Position numbers and translations under genes: made by a program | Notes under the pieces: model-generated | Database searches by the model: none | The model's input: only the letters and a program-made list of their open reading frames with translations | Told to the model about the DNA's origin: nothing | Assembly: GCA_023014485.1 (NCBI GenBank) | Contig: JAJOZX010000482.1 | Span: forward strand, 1,157,501-1,221,500 | Length of the DNA stretch: 64,000 nucleotides | DNA from: Bathynomus jamesi | Taxonomy: Eukaryota; Arthropoda; Malacostraca; Isopoda; Cirolanidae | Direction: 5' to 3' | In this document: positions 42,883 through 54,800 of the stretch, one piece after another | Layout of the letters: the number at the start of each line of letters is the position of its first letter | Position numbering within the stretch: position 1 is the stretch's first letter

Positions 42883-45800
42883 TTACTTTAACTTTACTTA
42901 TATCATTATTTACTTTAATCTTTGTCATTTATCAGGTTTTTTAATTCAAAGAATTGGTTTCAATTTCATTTCAATTTAAAAAAAGGGGGGCATATGCAAC
43001 GGGTAGGGGGAGGGGGCGCCTAGCGGTGTAATTACAGTATGTTGTTTAGGGGCCCAAAGGAAACTCCGAGCAGCGTGTAGAATAAGAATACAAAATTTCG
43101 ACCTCCCCTATTCGACACACTAAAATAGTTCTGTAAAAAATTTGGTAACAGACTAAACTTTTAACTTAAGCCATTTGTATTAGCATGGTCAGTTTTTTTT
43201 TTTCCCACCTGGTATATATAAAAAATAAACTATTCATTCGTAATGCAATTGAAATACTTTAAGAAGCTGTGAACTAAGTTAATTCTTATTCTTGCACTTA
43301 CACTGTAACCAACATCTGCTGACATCTTTTCACGAAGTTTATTTCGAACCTCCTGCAAAGTATAAATACGTATTAATCAAATTCACTTGCAAGTTAATTT
43401 CACTAAAAATTTTAATGATTCAGCTTGTGACCACCTCATTTTCAACTGTATATGATAAAATTACGTGGTTTCACTGATGCTTTAATAGCCTGTAGAAACA
43501 ACCAAATACTCTACTACTCTGCAGAGAAGAGCGTACCATCTCTCACATGGGGGTTGAGAAGAGGTGTAAGGTAGTGTAGGAATCATGAACTTATTTTACA
43601 GCCTTTCAAACCAAAATGCTCATCACTAACATTCATTTCACAGAATATTTACTATTCATTGGAAAAAGCTTGAGTGAATGTCATGTTACAGAACCATTTT
43701 AATTTTGCTTTGAAGAACACCAGTCACTAAATAACAATTCAAGAAGAGAGAAACTTGTAACCCAATTTTCACATACCTCATCTTCCTCATCAATGCTTTC
43801 TGTGTCACTATCTGCGTGTAGCTGGGAAAAAATAACATTTATCAATTCCAATAACATAATATAGTTAAAAACATCATTTTTATTTGAATACAACTCAAAC
43901 TAAATACCATTAATTACAAATGGTAACTGCTTCATGGCATGTTAATGAAGCTGAAGTCCTGCTATAATTTGCAAAATTTAATACTGAAATAGCGTTAATA
44001 GGCTTCATCAGACATCCCAAGAATGATGAGAAAAAGAAAAGTGAAAAGTAGTGATACAGACAGAAATGTGAGATGGAGAAGGGAACCTAACTGGGGAAAA
44101 AAAAAAGATAAGTTGTACTTAATCAGCTAGACTGCGATGCAAGACTAGTGTTAATTAATAAGAAAACAAAACAAAGGTTTCAATAAAGACTATACCATTA
44201 TCAATGCTGGCCCAGTTCCACGCAAGAAACCTTAGCTTAAATAACAAGAACCATGTGGGAATGACATCAATGCCCCTGTCTATATCTGACCTTAGATGCA
44301 GAGACCCAATTCTTGCTCGCGTCATTGTTTTGTGGTGATCCATATATGCATAGTGTCATCGATTTAAGGCAAGTACAAAGGTTGTGGCGGGGACCACCAT
44401 TTTACCTATGAACATTAACCTTGACCTTTGATGCAAGGACTTGATTCTTGCTCGCAACACAGTCTTGTGATGATCCACAAGTGCATAAAGTTTCACCAAT
44501 TTAAGTTGAGCAGTTCAAAACTTATGACACAGACATGAAAAAGCTCCATCTGACCTTTGGCCTTGAGTTTTGATGCAAGGACCTCCTTCTTTATTATGAC
44601 ACATTGTCTTGTGGTGATACAGATATGTATGAAGTTTCATCAAGTTGTGTTGACCAGTTTAAAAATTATGGCATGGATGGATGGACAAGTACAATCAAGT
44701 ACATAGTCCTTTCAAATCTATTTGGCAGGGGCACAATAAGAAAAATTTAGTGAATGGTTTAAAATTTCAGTCTTGAAATATAAATTATAAACTGACTAAA
44801 TTTTACAAATCTAAATTACATGTGGATCCTCACATGACTGTGTTGCTCAACTAAAGCACTTGTCAAATATGGTGTGCCACAGGGCTCAGTTCTGGGTCTA
44901 CTGTTATTTTTATTATGTATAAATGACCTTCCACATTCATCTGATATACTGAACTTCATAATGCTTGCAGATGATACAACAGTGTCATTTTCTTGCAAAG
45001 ATGTTAATTCAGCTAAGAATATATTTAATTCAAAATTCATCAGTGTAATGAAATGGTTGACCACCAATACTCTCCTTCATGCAGCTTAGGGAATTCATAC
45101 ACAAACAAAACATTCACATAGCACTTACACAAGAAACAAAACTAAAATGCACACACAAAACACCCACCATCCCTGACTTCACAGCGATCCATCAATATTG
45201 TACTGGGGGTAACGGGAGTGGACTCATCATTTACATATGTAAAAGCATTAGCTACACTGATGCCACCCAAAACATTACAAACACAATCCAACCAGATAAC
45301 ACAATAGAAACACAGGCAGTTAACATTAAAACACGTGCAAAACACACCACCACACTAATCAACATTTACATCCCACCAGATAGTTCACCTCAGGTGCCAG
45401 CCAATTACAATCCACAGTTACACAATCTGGCCTCTCTCACTAATGTCATCTTAGGAGGAGACTTCAATGCTAAAGACACTAGTTGGTATCTGCACAACCA
45501 AAGCAACACCAGAGGTGCCAACATAGCCACACAACTAAACAGCCTCTTCATTCTTAACAATACAGAAGAACATACACACATACCACATCAAGCAGGATAC
45601 TCAAACTCCTCCCCAGACATAACATTCTGTTCCCCCTCACTAGCAACACACACACACACTGGAGAACAGAAAAACAACTGTCATCAGACCACCTGCCCAT
45701 CATCATTACAACACGTTCTACACTCTGCCCCAACAGCCTTAGGCACACTTACAAAAATTACAAGAAAGCTGATTGGGAACAGTTCAAAATACAGACTGAG

Positions 45801-48800
45801 GAACAATTCACCACATTAAACAGCACACCCATCATAAACATCACTACAACACTCAAGACATTTAATCAGATCATCAATAATGCAAACAAATACATATCCA
45901 AGGGCAACATTAGGAAATACAACCCAAATTACACTAGAGAAATAGCCCACCTCATAAGGCAATGTAACAACCTCAAACATAACACACAAACACCACAAAA
46001 CAGCAGATACAACAGCTCAACACAGAAATAAACAACAAACTCAAAGAAAAACAAACAAACATTTAGGGAATTCATAACAACACTAAACCACTCCACATAT
46101 ACATCCAGGCTATACAAGACTATATAAACAGCATTACCCACTCTAACAGCAGCATTCACACCTCACATGCAACTATCGTGTCACAGCCAAAATAATATCC
46201 CAACATATACACAACAAGCTAACATTCTAGTTAAACAGACAAACAGCCAGGCACAAGAAAACCTACAGACATGACATGACCATTACACCCTTCAATACAG
46301 ATCAGACCACCAAGATCATCAAAAACATTAAGAATTCGAAGGCTACTGGACCAGACAACATATCTAACATACACCTTAAACACTTGGGCCCACAGGGAAT
46401 ACTAGCTCTCACAAATATGAGCATATATTCATACCAACACTGTATTATTCCTGACATATGGAAACAAGGTAAAATTATTACACTACTCTAAACAAAAATC
46501 CAACAGAACCAGCTTCCTATAGACCCATTACTTTACTATGCACACCTTCCAAAGTAACAGAAAGACTAATCTTACAAATCACCAACCCACACACACCACT
46601 ACCGCTTACTCAACATGGATTCAGACCTCACCACTCAACCATGACATTACTCACTAACCTCACACAGCACATCATGGATGGCATCAACTCCAGATGACCA
46701 GCTCAACGTACACTATTAGCAACAATAAACATTAGTAAGGCATTTTATGCTATCCCACGCTTCCCTCATAAACAAAATACTCAACACAAACATGCACAAT
46801 AACACTAAAAGATGGCTGAGCAACTATCTTTCAGGAAGATACTTGCATGTCACATTTAATGGCAAGTCATCCAAAAACAAGCTTTTTCCAAATGGGGTCC
46901 CTCAAGGCTCTGTTCTCTTACCAACACTGTTCAACTTATACATGCATGACATTCCAACACTCATAGCTAACAAGCTTACCTTATCATCATATGCAGATGA
47001 CGTCACTATAACATCCACCCACAACGGGTTGGGGACAACTCGATGTCAGGACAACTCGATGTCAGGACAACTCGATGTCAGGACAACTCGATGTCAGGAC
47101 AACTCGATGTCAGGACAACTCGATGTCAGGACAACTCGATGTCAGGACAACTCGATGTCAGGACAACTCGATGTCAGGACAACTCGATGTCAGGACAACT
47201 CGATGTCAGGACAACTCGATGTCAGGACAACTCGATGTCAGGACAACTCGATGTCAGGACAACTCGATGTCAGGACAACTCGATGTCAGGACAACTCGAT
47301 GTCAGGACAACTCGATGTCAGGACAACTCGATGTCAGGACAACTCGATGTCAGGACAACTCGATGTCAGGACAACTCGATGTCAGGACAACTCGATGTCA
47401 GGACAACTCGATGTCAGGACAACTCGATGTCAGGACAACTCGATGTCAGGACAACTCGATGTCAGGACAACTCGATGTCAGGACAACTCGATGTGATATC
47501 CCTTAGGGATATTTTTGTTAGTTTTAACGAAAATATCACAACTTAACCTAACCAATCATCAAGGGCATACAGTTGGCCTGGCATCGACTTGGCCTGGCAT
47601 CGACTTGGCCTGGCATCGACTTGGCCTGGCATCGACTTGGCCTGGCATCGACTTGGCCTGGCATCGACTTGGCCTGGCATCGACTTGGCCTGGCATCGAC
47701 TTGGCCTGGCATCGACTTGGCCTGGCATCGACTTGGCCTGGCATCGACTTGGCCTGGCATCGACTTGGCCTGGCATCGACTTGGCCTGGCATCGACTTGG
47801 CCTGGCATCGACTTGGCCTGGCATCGACTTGGCCTGGCATCGACTTGGCCTGGCATCGACTTGGCCTGGCATCGACTTGGCCTGGCATCGACTTGGCCTG
47901 GCATCGACTTGGCCTGGCATCGACTTGGCCTGGCATCGACTTGGCCTGGCATCGACTTGGCCTGGCATCGACTTGGCCTGGCATCGACTTGGCCTGGCAT
48001 CGACTTGGCCTGGCATCGACTTGGCCTGGCATCGACTTGGCCTGGCATCGACTTGGCCTGGCATCGACTTGGCCTGGCATCGACTTGGCCTGGCATCGAC
48101 TTGGCCTGGCATCGACTTGGCCTGGCATCGACTTGGCCTGGCATCGAGTCGGCCACGTCGAATTGTCCCTGCCCCCCCACAACAACAGTGACACTGCTAC
48201 AAATAACCTACAAACATACATAAACGATATACAAGACTGGCTCACACACAATAGACTCAAGGTAGCACCCACAAAATCAACCATCACCTTGCTTACAAGC
48301 AATACAAAAGAACACCAGATATCTCTACAGCTTACACTAAACACCACCAACATTCCACACACTCACAGGACCAAAATACTTGAGGTCACATACAACACAT
48401 CATTATCTTTTGCAAACCACATTCAGGACATTAAAAACAAATGTACATCAAGACTTAGCATGCTTAGGGTACTAAGAGGCAGAAACTTTGGACACCAGCA
48501 GGAAACATCATCACTCATATACAAACAATATATTTGCTCAGTTATGGACTATGCTAGCCCATGCTGGGCACCCATTATCTCACACACACACACAAACGCC
48601 TTACAGACAATACAACGCACTTCGTATCATTACAGGATGCACTCAAACAACACCAATAGAACACCTGCACACAGAAACAAAAATACTGAAAATTAGGGAA
48701 CATTTAGACATGAGGGAAACACAATTCATGGCAGCAGTGACAACTAACCCACAACACCCTTGCCACTACATGTACGATCATGCACCGACACCTTGCACCA

Positions 48801-51800
48801 TTACGGTAACACCAGAGAGACATTATAACCAAATACAGTACTCCATTCCATACCACGCCCCACAGACATCACACAGTACAAAAACACACACACCTAACCC
48901 ACAAAGCACTGACACGACTCGGTCCAAATGCGGTCCTAGGTGCGAAGCCGCCACCCATTAACAGGTCAGAGATCAGCCTGAGCAGATCGGAATTGGATCA
49001 AGTTAACTTAGCACGATTCCGATGTGGACATCACCCCAACTTACGGACATATAAACACGGACTAGACAACTCCACAGATGATACCTGCCACTTGTGCCAG
49101 GACACACCACAAACAATTGAACACATTACGACAGACTGTACTGCTCTAGCACAACAATGAACACAACACAGCATCACTAGTGCGCTGAACCTCTGGTCCA
49201 CTCCGGAGAGGGCGATTGGTTACCTGTGCGCCGCCGGCTTGCTCGATCAGGGTGGGCTGATTGGCTAAACAACAACAATCAATACCAGTAAAACAAATTT
49301 CAAGATATCTACTAATAAAAGAAATGTATAGCTTCATGAACTTAATTTAATGTTGATGAAATCGCTGTAAAGGAATGTACTATAACAAAATTTCTTGGTG
49401 TAATGCTAGATAAGAATTTGCAATGGAGTGATCACGTAAATTATATCGCAAAAAAGATTTCAAGGAGCGTTGCTATAATGTTTAAACTAAGAAAGCTAGT
49501 CCTTAAATAAGTTTTACTATCTATCATACTCTTGTTCTTCCTTATATAACGTACTGCACCCTTGTTTGGGGAAACTCCACTAACAACGCATTAAACAGTA
49601 GAAAGCGGAATAAGGTTATTATCTGATGCTAATTTCCTTGACCACGCTGGTGCATTATTTGAAGAGCTGAAACTACTAAAGCTCAATGATGTAATCAAGC
49701 TGGCACATTTCATATTTATTTACAAGTGTAAGAACAAAATCATTAACTTACAATGGATAAATAGATATTTTGTTAACTCATCAAGAAATCTATTCATATC
49801 AGACCAGAAAGAGATCAAAGCATGTTATACCCCAATTTAGATTGTTTTCATCTCAAAAACTACCCATTTTCATTGGATTGAAACTATGGAATGATTTAAA
49901 TGCTGATAAAAAAAATATTGTGAATACATTTGTTTAAAACAAAGTTGAAATCCTGATTAATAATAACATACTAATAAAAATCTAGGATTAATGTACATCA
50001 CTATTGTTTATTAATTTCTCGTTTGTAATCTAGTATTAAAGACATTTCTTGTGATTGTTCAGTTCTTATCTCTCGTGTATAATATTAATTTCTTAGTATG
50101 GTATTGGTATAATACCTTCAATAATGACCTTGCATTTGTCATACCAATAATAATAATATAAGATTAATACATACTTTAACTATTAATAATACTTATTTAT
50201 TTATTCATTATTAATTAATAATATCTATCCGCTTTATTTTTAATAAGAGCCCAGTAAAGCCTAAGCTTAAAGGCCAAATTAAATAAAATAAATAGTCCAG
50301 CTTCACAATTATTTCTGTCATTGTAAATTGTAAAACCAATGTATTTATTTTATTATTAAAAATTATTCAATTCAAATCAATACCCTTTGAGTGTTAGAAA
50401 ACCTTTCAAAAGACTTTCAATCTACCTTCAATTCAGTGTGGAGAGAATAGCTTTTCACAAATTATTTTCGATAGCATTGTGTTAAGAAATAATTCACTGT
50501 TACATAAACAAATCTTTCTTTATGTTGTGGGGGTTGTGAAGTTTTTTTACAAACTGCCTCCCTAGTTTCCAAGTCCTATCTGGTTCTTCTCAAGTTTTTT
50601 CTCTTCTCACAGAAGTCTAGTTAGTAGGCCTGATATTTATACCAGAATTACTGTTGGAAAGCCTATTAAAAGGTTATGAAACAGAGTACACTACCAAGAA
50701 GATAGTCCTAAGCTTAAGATAGAGGTGTCCTGTTGGAAACCAAGGGAGTTTCGGAAAGCCTTTAAAGGTATGGTGTTAATTCTAATTGTAATTCTTTGCC
50801 AGTGTACAATAGGAAGAAAGACTTGTTCATAATTTTTGTTACTAGTTATTGTGGTGGTGTCACTAGTATTTCACTATCATTATTATTAATTATTATGATT
50901 AAAAATATTAAAAATACTAAAAAAGAAGGGTGACAGCTCTCAATCCTCCAACTATCGTCCAATTGCTTTGATTTCTTACCTTTCCAAAGTTTCTGAATTT
51001 TTCTTTAATAGGAAGATTCTTAAACACCTTTCTTCTCACAATATTCTTTCAGATCATCAGTATGGATTCCGCAAGGGACGCTCTACTGGCGATCTTCTTG
51101 CATATCTCTCTGACTTTTGGTCATCCTCCTTTTGGGATTTTGGTGAAACTTTTACTATTGCGCTAGACATATCAAAAAGCTTTTGATAGTCTGGCACATA
51201 TCTTTAATTTCGAAACTACCCTCCTTCGGTTTCTATCCTTCTATCTGTTCCTTCATCTCTAATTTCCTTCCTGGCCGATTTATAGCCGCAGTTGTAGATG
51301 GCCACTGCTCTTCTCCTAAAGCTATTAACAGTGGTATTCCTCAGGGTTCTGTCCTGTCACCCACTCTTATACTTTTTTTATTAATGATCTTTTAATTCGC
51401 ACTTCCTGTCCTATTCACTCTTATGCTGATGATTTCACACTTCACTTCTTCACCCACTTCCCAAAGCGTCCTTTACAGCAGTCGCTTCATGATTCGCATA
51501 GGATGGCTATGGGACACCTGACCTCTGATCTTTCTGCTGTATCTGACTGGGGCAGAGAAAACCTTGTGACTTTCAATGCCTCAAAAACTCGGTTCCTCCA
51601 TCTGTCTACTCATCACAATCTTCCACACAACTCAATCCTTCCTCTTTTCTTAACATTCTTGGCATTTCCTTTTCTCGTGAGCTTTCCTGGAAAGATCACA
51701 TGTACTCTCTTTCTAAAAAAAAAGAGTTACAAGGAGTTACAAGGAAAAGAAGTACCTCAAAAGGCCTTGCGGCCCATACCGAGGAGGTACCAATGGCAAC

Positions 51801-54800
51801 GGGTGCCAGGGAAAATTTTGTAAAAGTTTATTTTTCTTTCAACTATCCTAGCAGTAGTAGAAAACTGGATAGAAAAGTAGAAGGCTCTCTCCCCACCCTC
51901 CACTCCCTCCCTGCCAGAGGCAGGTACGGAAAAAGGTTGAAGAAAATACCTTGACCCTGGAAAAGTAGCCAAGGAAATTTTACAGGAAAGTGGAGAATAT
52001 ATAAATAGCTCTATATTTAGCTTGCTCACAGAGACACCGTGCAAGCGATCTCCTGCAGAGTTTTCTTATGTTTTAGTCTTGAACTATGAGAGTATTCAGT
52101 ACTTTGTCTAGCCTATTTTTAAACATTTACACTTTGACTGGAAACAACCTCTGAGGGAAGTTGGTTCCAGATATTAACTATTTTATAGGAAAAGAAATTT
52201 CCGCAGACAGAGGTCCTAAATGTCTTTACACACTCAAATAGTGTGCAACATTTCGTCTACCCTTTTCTTGAACTGATCCACAGAGGAACTGTTCACAACT
52301 TCCGAAGGTAACCTGTTCCATGTGTCACAGATCTTATACGTAAAGTAATTCCCACACACACTAGTCCTAAACCGTTTCAAATCCAACTTCCAACCATTGT
52401 TGCGAGTTGGGTTATCATTTAAACTAAACATACTTCTAAAATCGACATCGTTGAACCCGCGTAAGAGCTTGAAAACCTCGATCAGTTGACCACGCAGCCT
52501 CCGAGTTTCAAGCGAAAACAAGTTCAGGGCGCGTAACCGTCGATTGCAGCCCATATGCCTAACGGAAGGGATTAACTTTGTGGCCCTCGCCTGGACTCGC
52601 TCCAGCCTCTCAATATCTTTCCTGAGGGTGGGTGACCAGAACTGCACAGCATACTCCAGGTGCGGCCGAACAAGGGAATTGTACAGTGAGAGCACAATCT
52701 CCTTGTTCCGAAACTGAAATTGCCTCCTGATATAACCCAATAGTTTCTGGGCTTTCTTTTCCACCTCTACACACTGTTTCGTAAACTTAAGGTCGCTGCT
52801 AATTAGCACACCCAAGTCCTTTTCTAAATCAGTCACATGGATATTACTACCCAACATCGAGTAGTCCGACTTGGGATTGGCGTAGCCAATGTGCATCACT
52901 TTGCATTTACCCAAGTTAAACGGCATTTGCCATTTTTCGGACCACTCTCCTATCCTACCTAGGTCCGCACGCAGTTCCTCGATCGCTTCGGGCGTCCCAA
53001 CATTGGCCCCAAGCTTGGTGTCATCAGCGAATTTGGCGATCCGACTGACGATGCCACCGTCGATATCATTTATGTAAATGATAAACAACAGTGGCCCCAA
53101 AATGGAACCCTGAGGAACCCCACTAGTGACCGAGGCCCAACCCGAACTAGCCCCTTTAATTACCACCCTCAGCCGCCTATTCCTCAGCCAGTTTTCAATC
53201 CACCTACCTATTTCCCCACCGATACCCAGCGCGCGCACTTTCGCCATTAGCCGGTGGTGAGGTACCTTATCAAAGGCTTTCTGAAAGTCGAGATAAAGTA
53301 TATCAATCGCCCTACTCTTATCATACTCACTCAATATGACGTGGAAAAACTCGAGCAAGTTGGTGAGACACGACCTATGCCATCTAAACCCATGTTGGGA
53401 GTCCCCAAGCAGCTTGTAGGAATCCAAATGGTCAACGATCCTATCAGCTATTATCCCTTCTAATAATTTACCTACAACTGAAGTGAGACTAATGGGACGA
53501 TAGTTCCCTGGACTTTCGTGATCCCCTTTCTTAAAGATAGGGGTCACGTTGGCTTCCCTCCAGTCACCAGGCACCTGGCCCATCTCCAACGATTTGTTGA
53601 AGACTGTAGCCAGGTGGGGAGCCACCTGGTCGCGCACTTCTCGCAACACTCTGGGGAGAAACTGGTCTGGCCCAGGAGCCTTAAACGCGCTCAGTTTGTC
53701 TATTCTAGCGGCAACGACTGTCGCAGTACATCTAACACTATCCAGGCCAGCACCTTTGTGCCTCACGCCTGGCTCGGGGATGACGCGGGTATCCTCCCTG
53801 GTGAACACTCCCACAAAGTACTCATTAAGCACATTAGCAATGTCTGCATCGGAGGTCCGCAGAACGCCGCTTCCATCCTTTAACGGACCTATCATGCTTC
53901 TAATGGGCTTTCTACTATTAACATAACTGAAGAATTCCTTAGGGTTCCCCTTGCAGAGGTTTGCCACCCGTAGTTCTTCGTTACGTTTCGCTAGCCTAAT
54001 TTACGTTTCGCTAGAGTAAGAGGTTAGGTGTGCTGTACTGCCTCTGCGGTTTCTTCACCCAACTCAGTTGCTGTTTCTGTACAGGGGTCTCATTCACCCC
54101 TGTATGGAGTATGCTTCTCATGTGTGGGGTGGTTCAACCCATACAGCCATACTTGACTGGGTAGAATCAAAGGCTTTTCATCTCATCAATTCCCCACCTC
54201 TTACTGATTGTCTTCAATCTCTCTCTATTCACCGCAATGTTGCCTCACTCTCTCTTTATTATTGCTATCATAATGGACATTGCTCTTCTGAACTCTCTAA
54301 CTGCATGCCTCCTCCCCTTTAAGGAGAGCATGCAGTACCAGACTTTCTACACTTTCTCATTCCTTTTCTGTCCAACTATCTAATTTTAATGCAAGGGTTA
54401 ATCGGTATTTTCAGTCTTTCATCTACTCAACCGGTCAACTCTGGAACAATGTTCCTCAATCCATCTTTCCTCCTGTCTATGACCTCCCATCTTTCAAACG
54501 CAGTGTCTAGGCATCTCAAAAATTTTGGCTCTCTTCTTCTTCTGTGGGAGGGGCACTTTTGCGGGTGTTTTCCCTTGGTCCCTTCTTCCTGCATAAAAAA
54601 AAAGGTTTTGAAATTGTGAAGTTAGTCAGGTTTTGTAATTTGAAGTTAGCCAGGTTAGAATTAGACACCAGACCTTTAGTTATTGCCCAGTTTGCAATGC
54701 ATGCTTGAACCCTGGGTTTCCTTTAACCAAATCTGGTTCTTCTGTGATCCAGTCATGTAACTAGCCAGTGGTGTAGTGCTGTGGGAACGCATGGGAACAG

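Larger units (their letters stand above)
35378..43212 (+). mobile_element. Family T DNA transposon, copy 2, containing an LTR element
   Basis: Short TIRs: CCAGGTGGGCAAAAAAATAC at 35378 and, inverted, CCAGGTGGGAAAAAAAAAAA at 43212, pairing about 33 bp. TATA flanks both sides and could be a 4-bp duplication, though the TA-rich context blurs it. Without the 4.5 kb LTR insertion it is about 3.3 kb and encodes a transposase related to copy 1, yet its TIRs are unrelated to copy 1. The right end lies 90 bp from CCDC93 exon 43302-43352. Confidence 0.75.
45078..49275 (+). mobile_element. Family D non-LTR element, copy 2, containing FB2
   Basis: Starts at ATGCAGCTTAGGGAATTC, homologous to the endonuclease start of D1, so it is 5' truncated and lacks the 2A-like leader. 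It ends GGCTAAACAACAACAAT, matching the D1 tail. It interrupts family E and is itself interrupted by foldback element FB2 (47026-48175). Confidence 0.85.
51722..54014 (-). mobile_element. Chimeric CR1-like insertion (two CR1 templates joined)
   Basis: Read on the minus strand, a 5'-truncated family A CR1 (53994-52234) runs to its stop codon and is joined directly, without its own 3' UTR, to the C-terminus and 3' UTR of a second CR1 variant (52230-51722). At the 5' junction TTACGTTTCGCTAG is repeated (53981-53994 and 54001-54014). The insertion interrupts family B between LSKK and SKRLGVLY. Confidence 0.8.
50925..54600 (+). mobile_element. Family B non-LTR element, copy 2, split by CR1
   Basis: 5'-truncated B copy: RT at 50925-51721, C-terminal part at 54015-54600. 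The middle is the CR1-like insertion 51722-54014. Order and spacing match copy 1 (3640-5279 and 235-636). Confidence 0.8.

Noticed and set aside
47043..48696. Long ORFs (up to ~390 codons) through the 16-bp arrays on both strands
   Set aside because: A 16-bp unit without stop codons is open in all frames. The ORFs are a by-product of FB2; the only real coding sequence is the interrupted family D RT.
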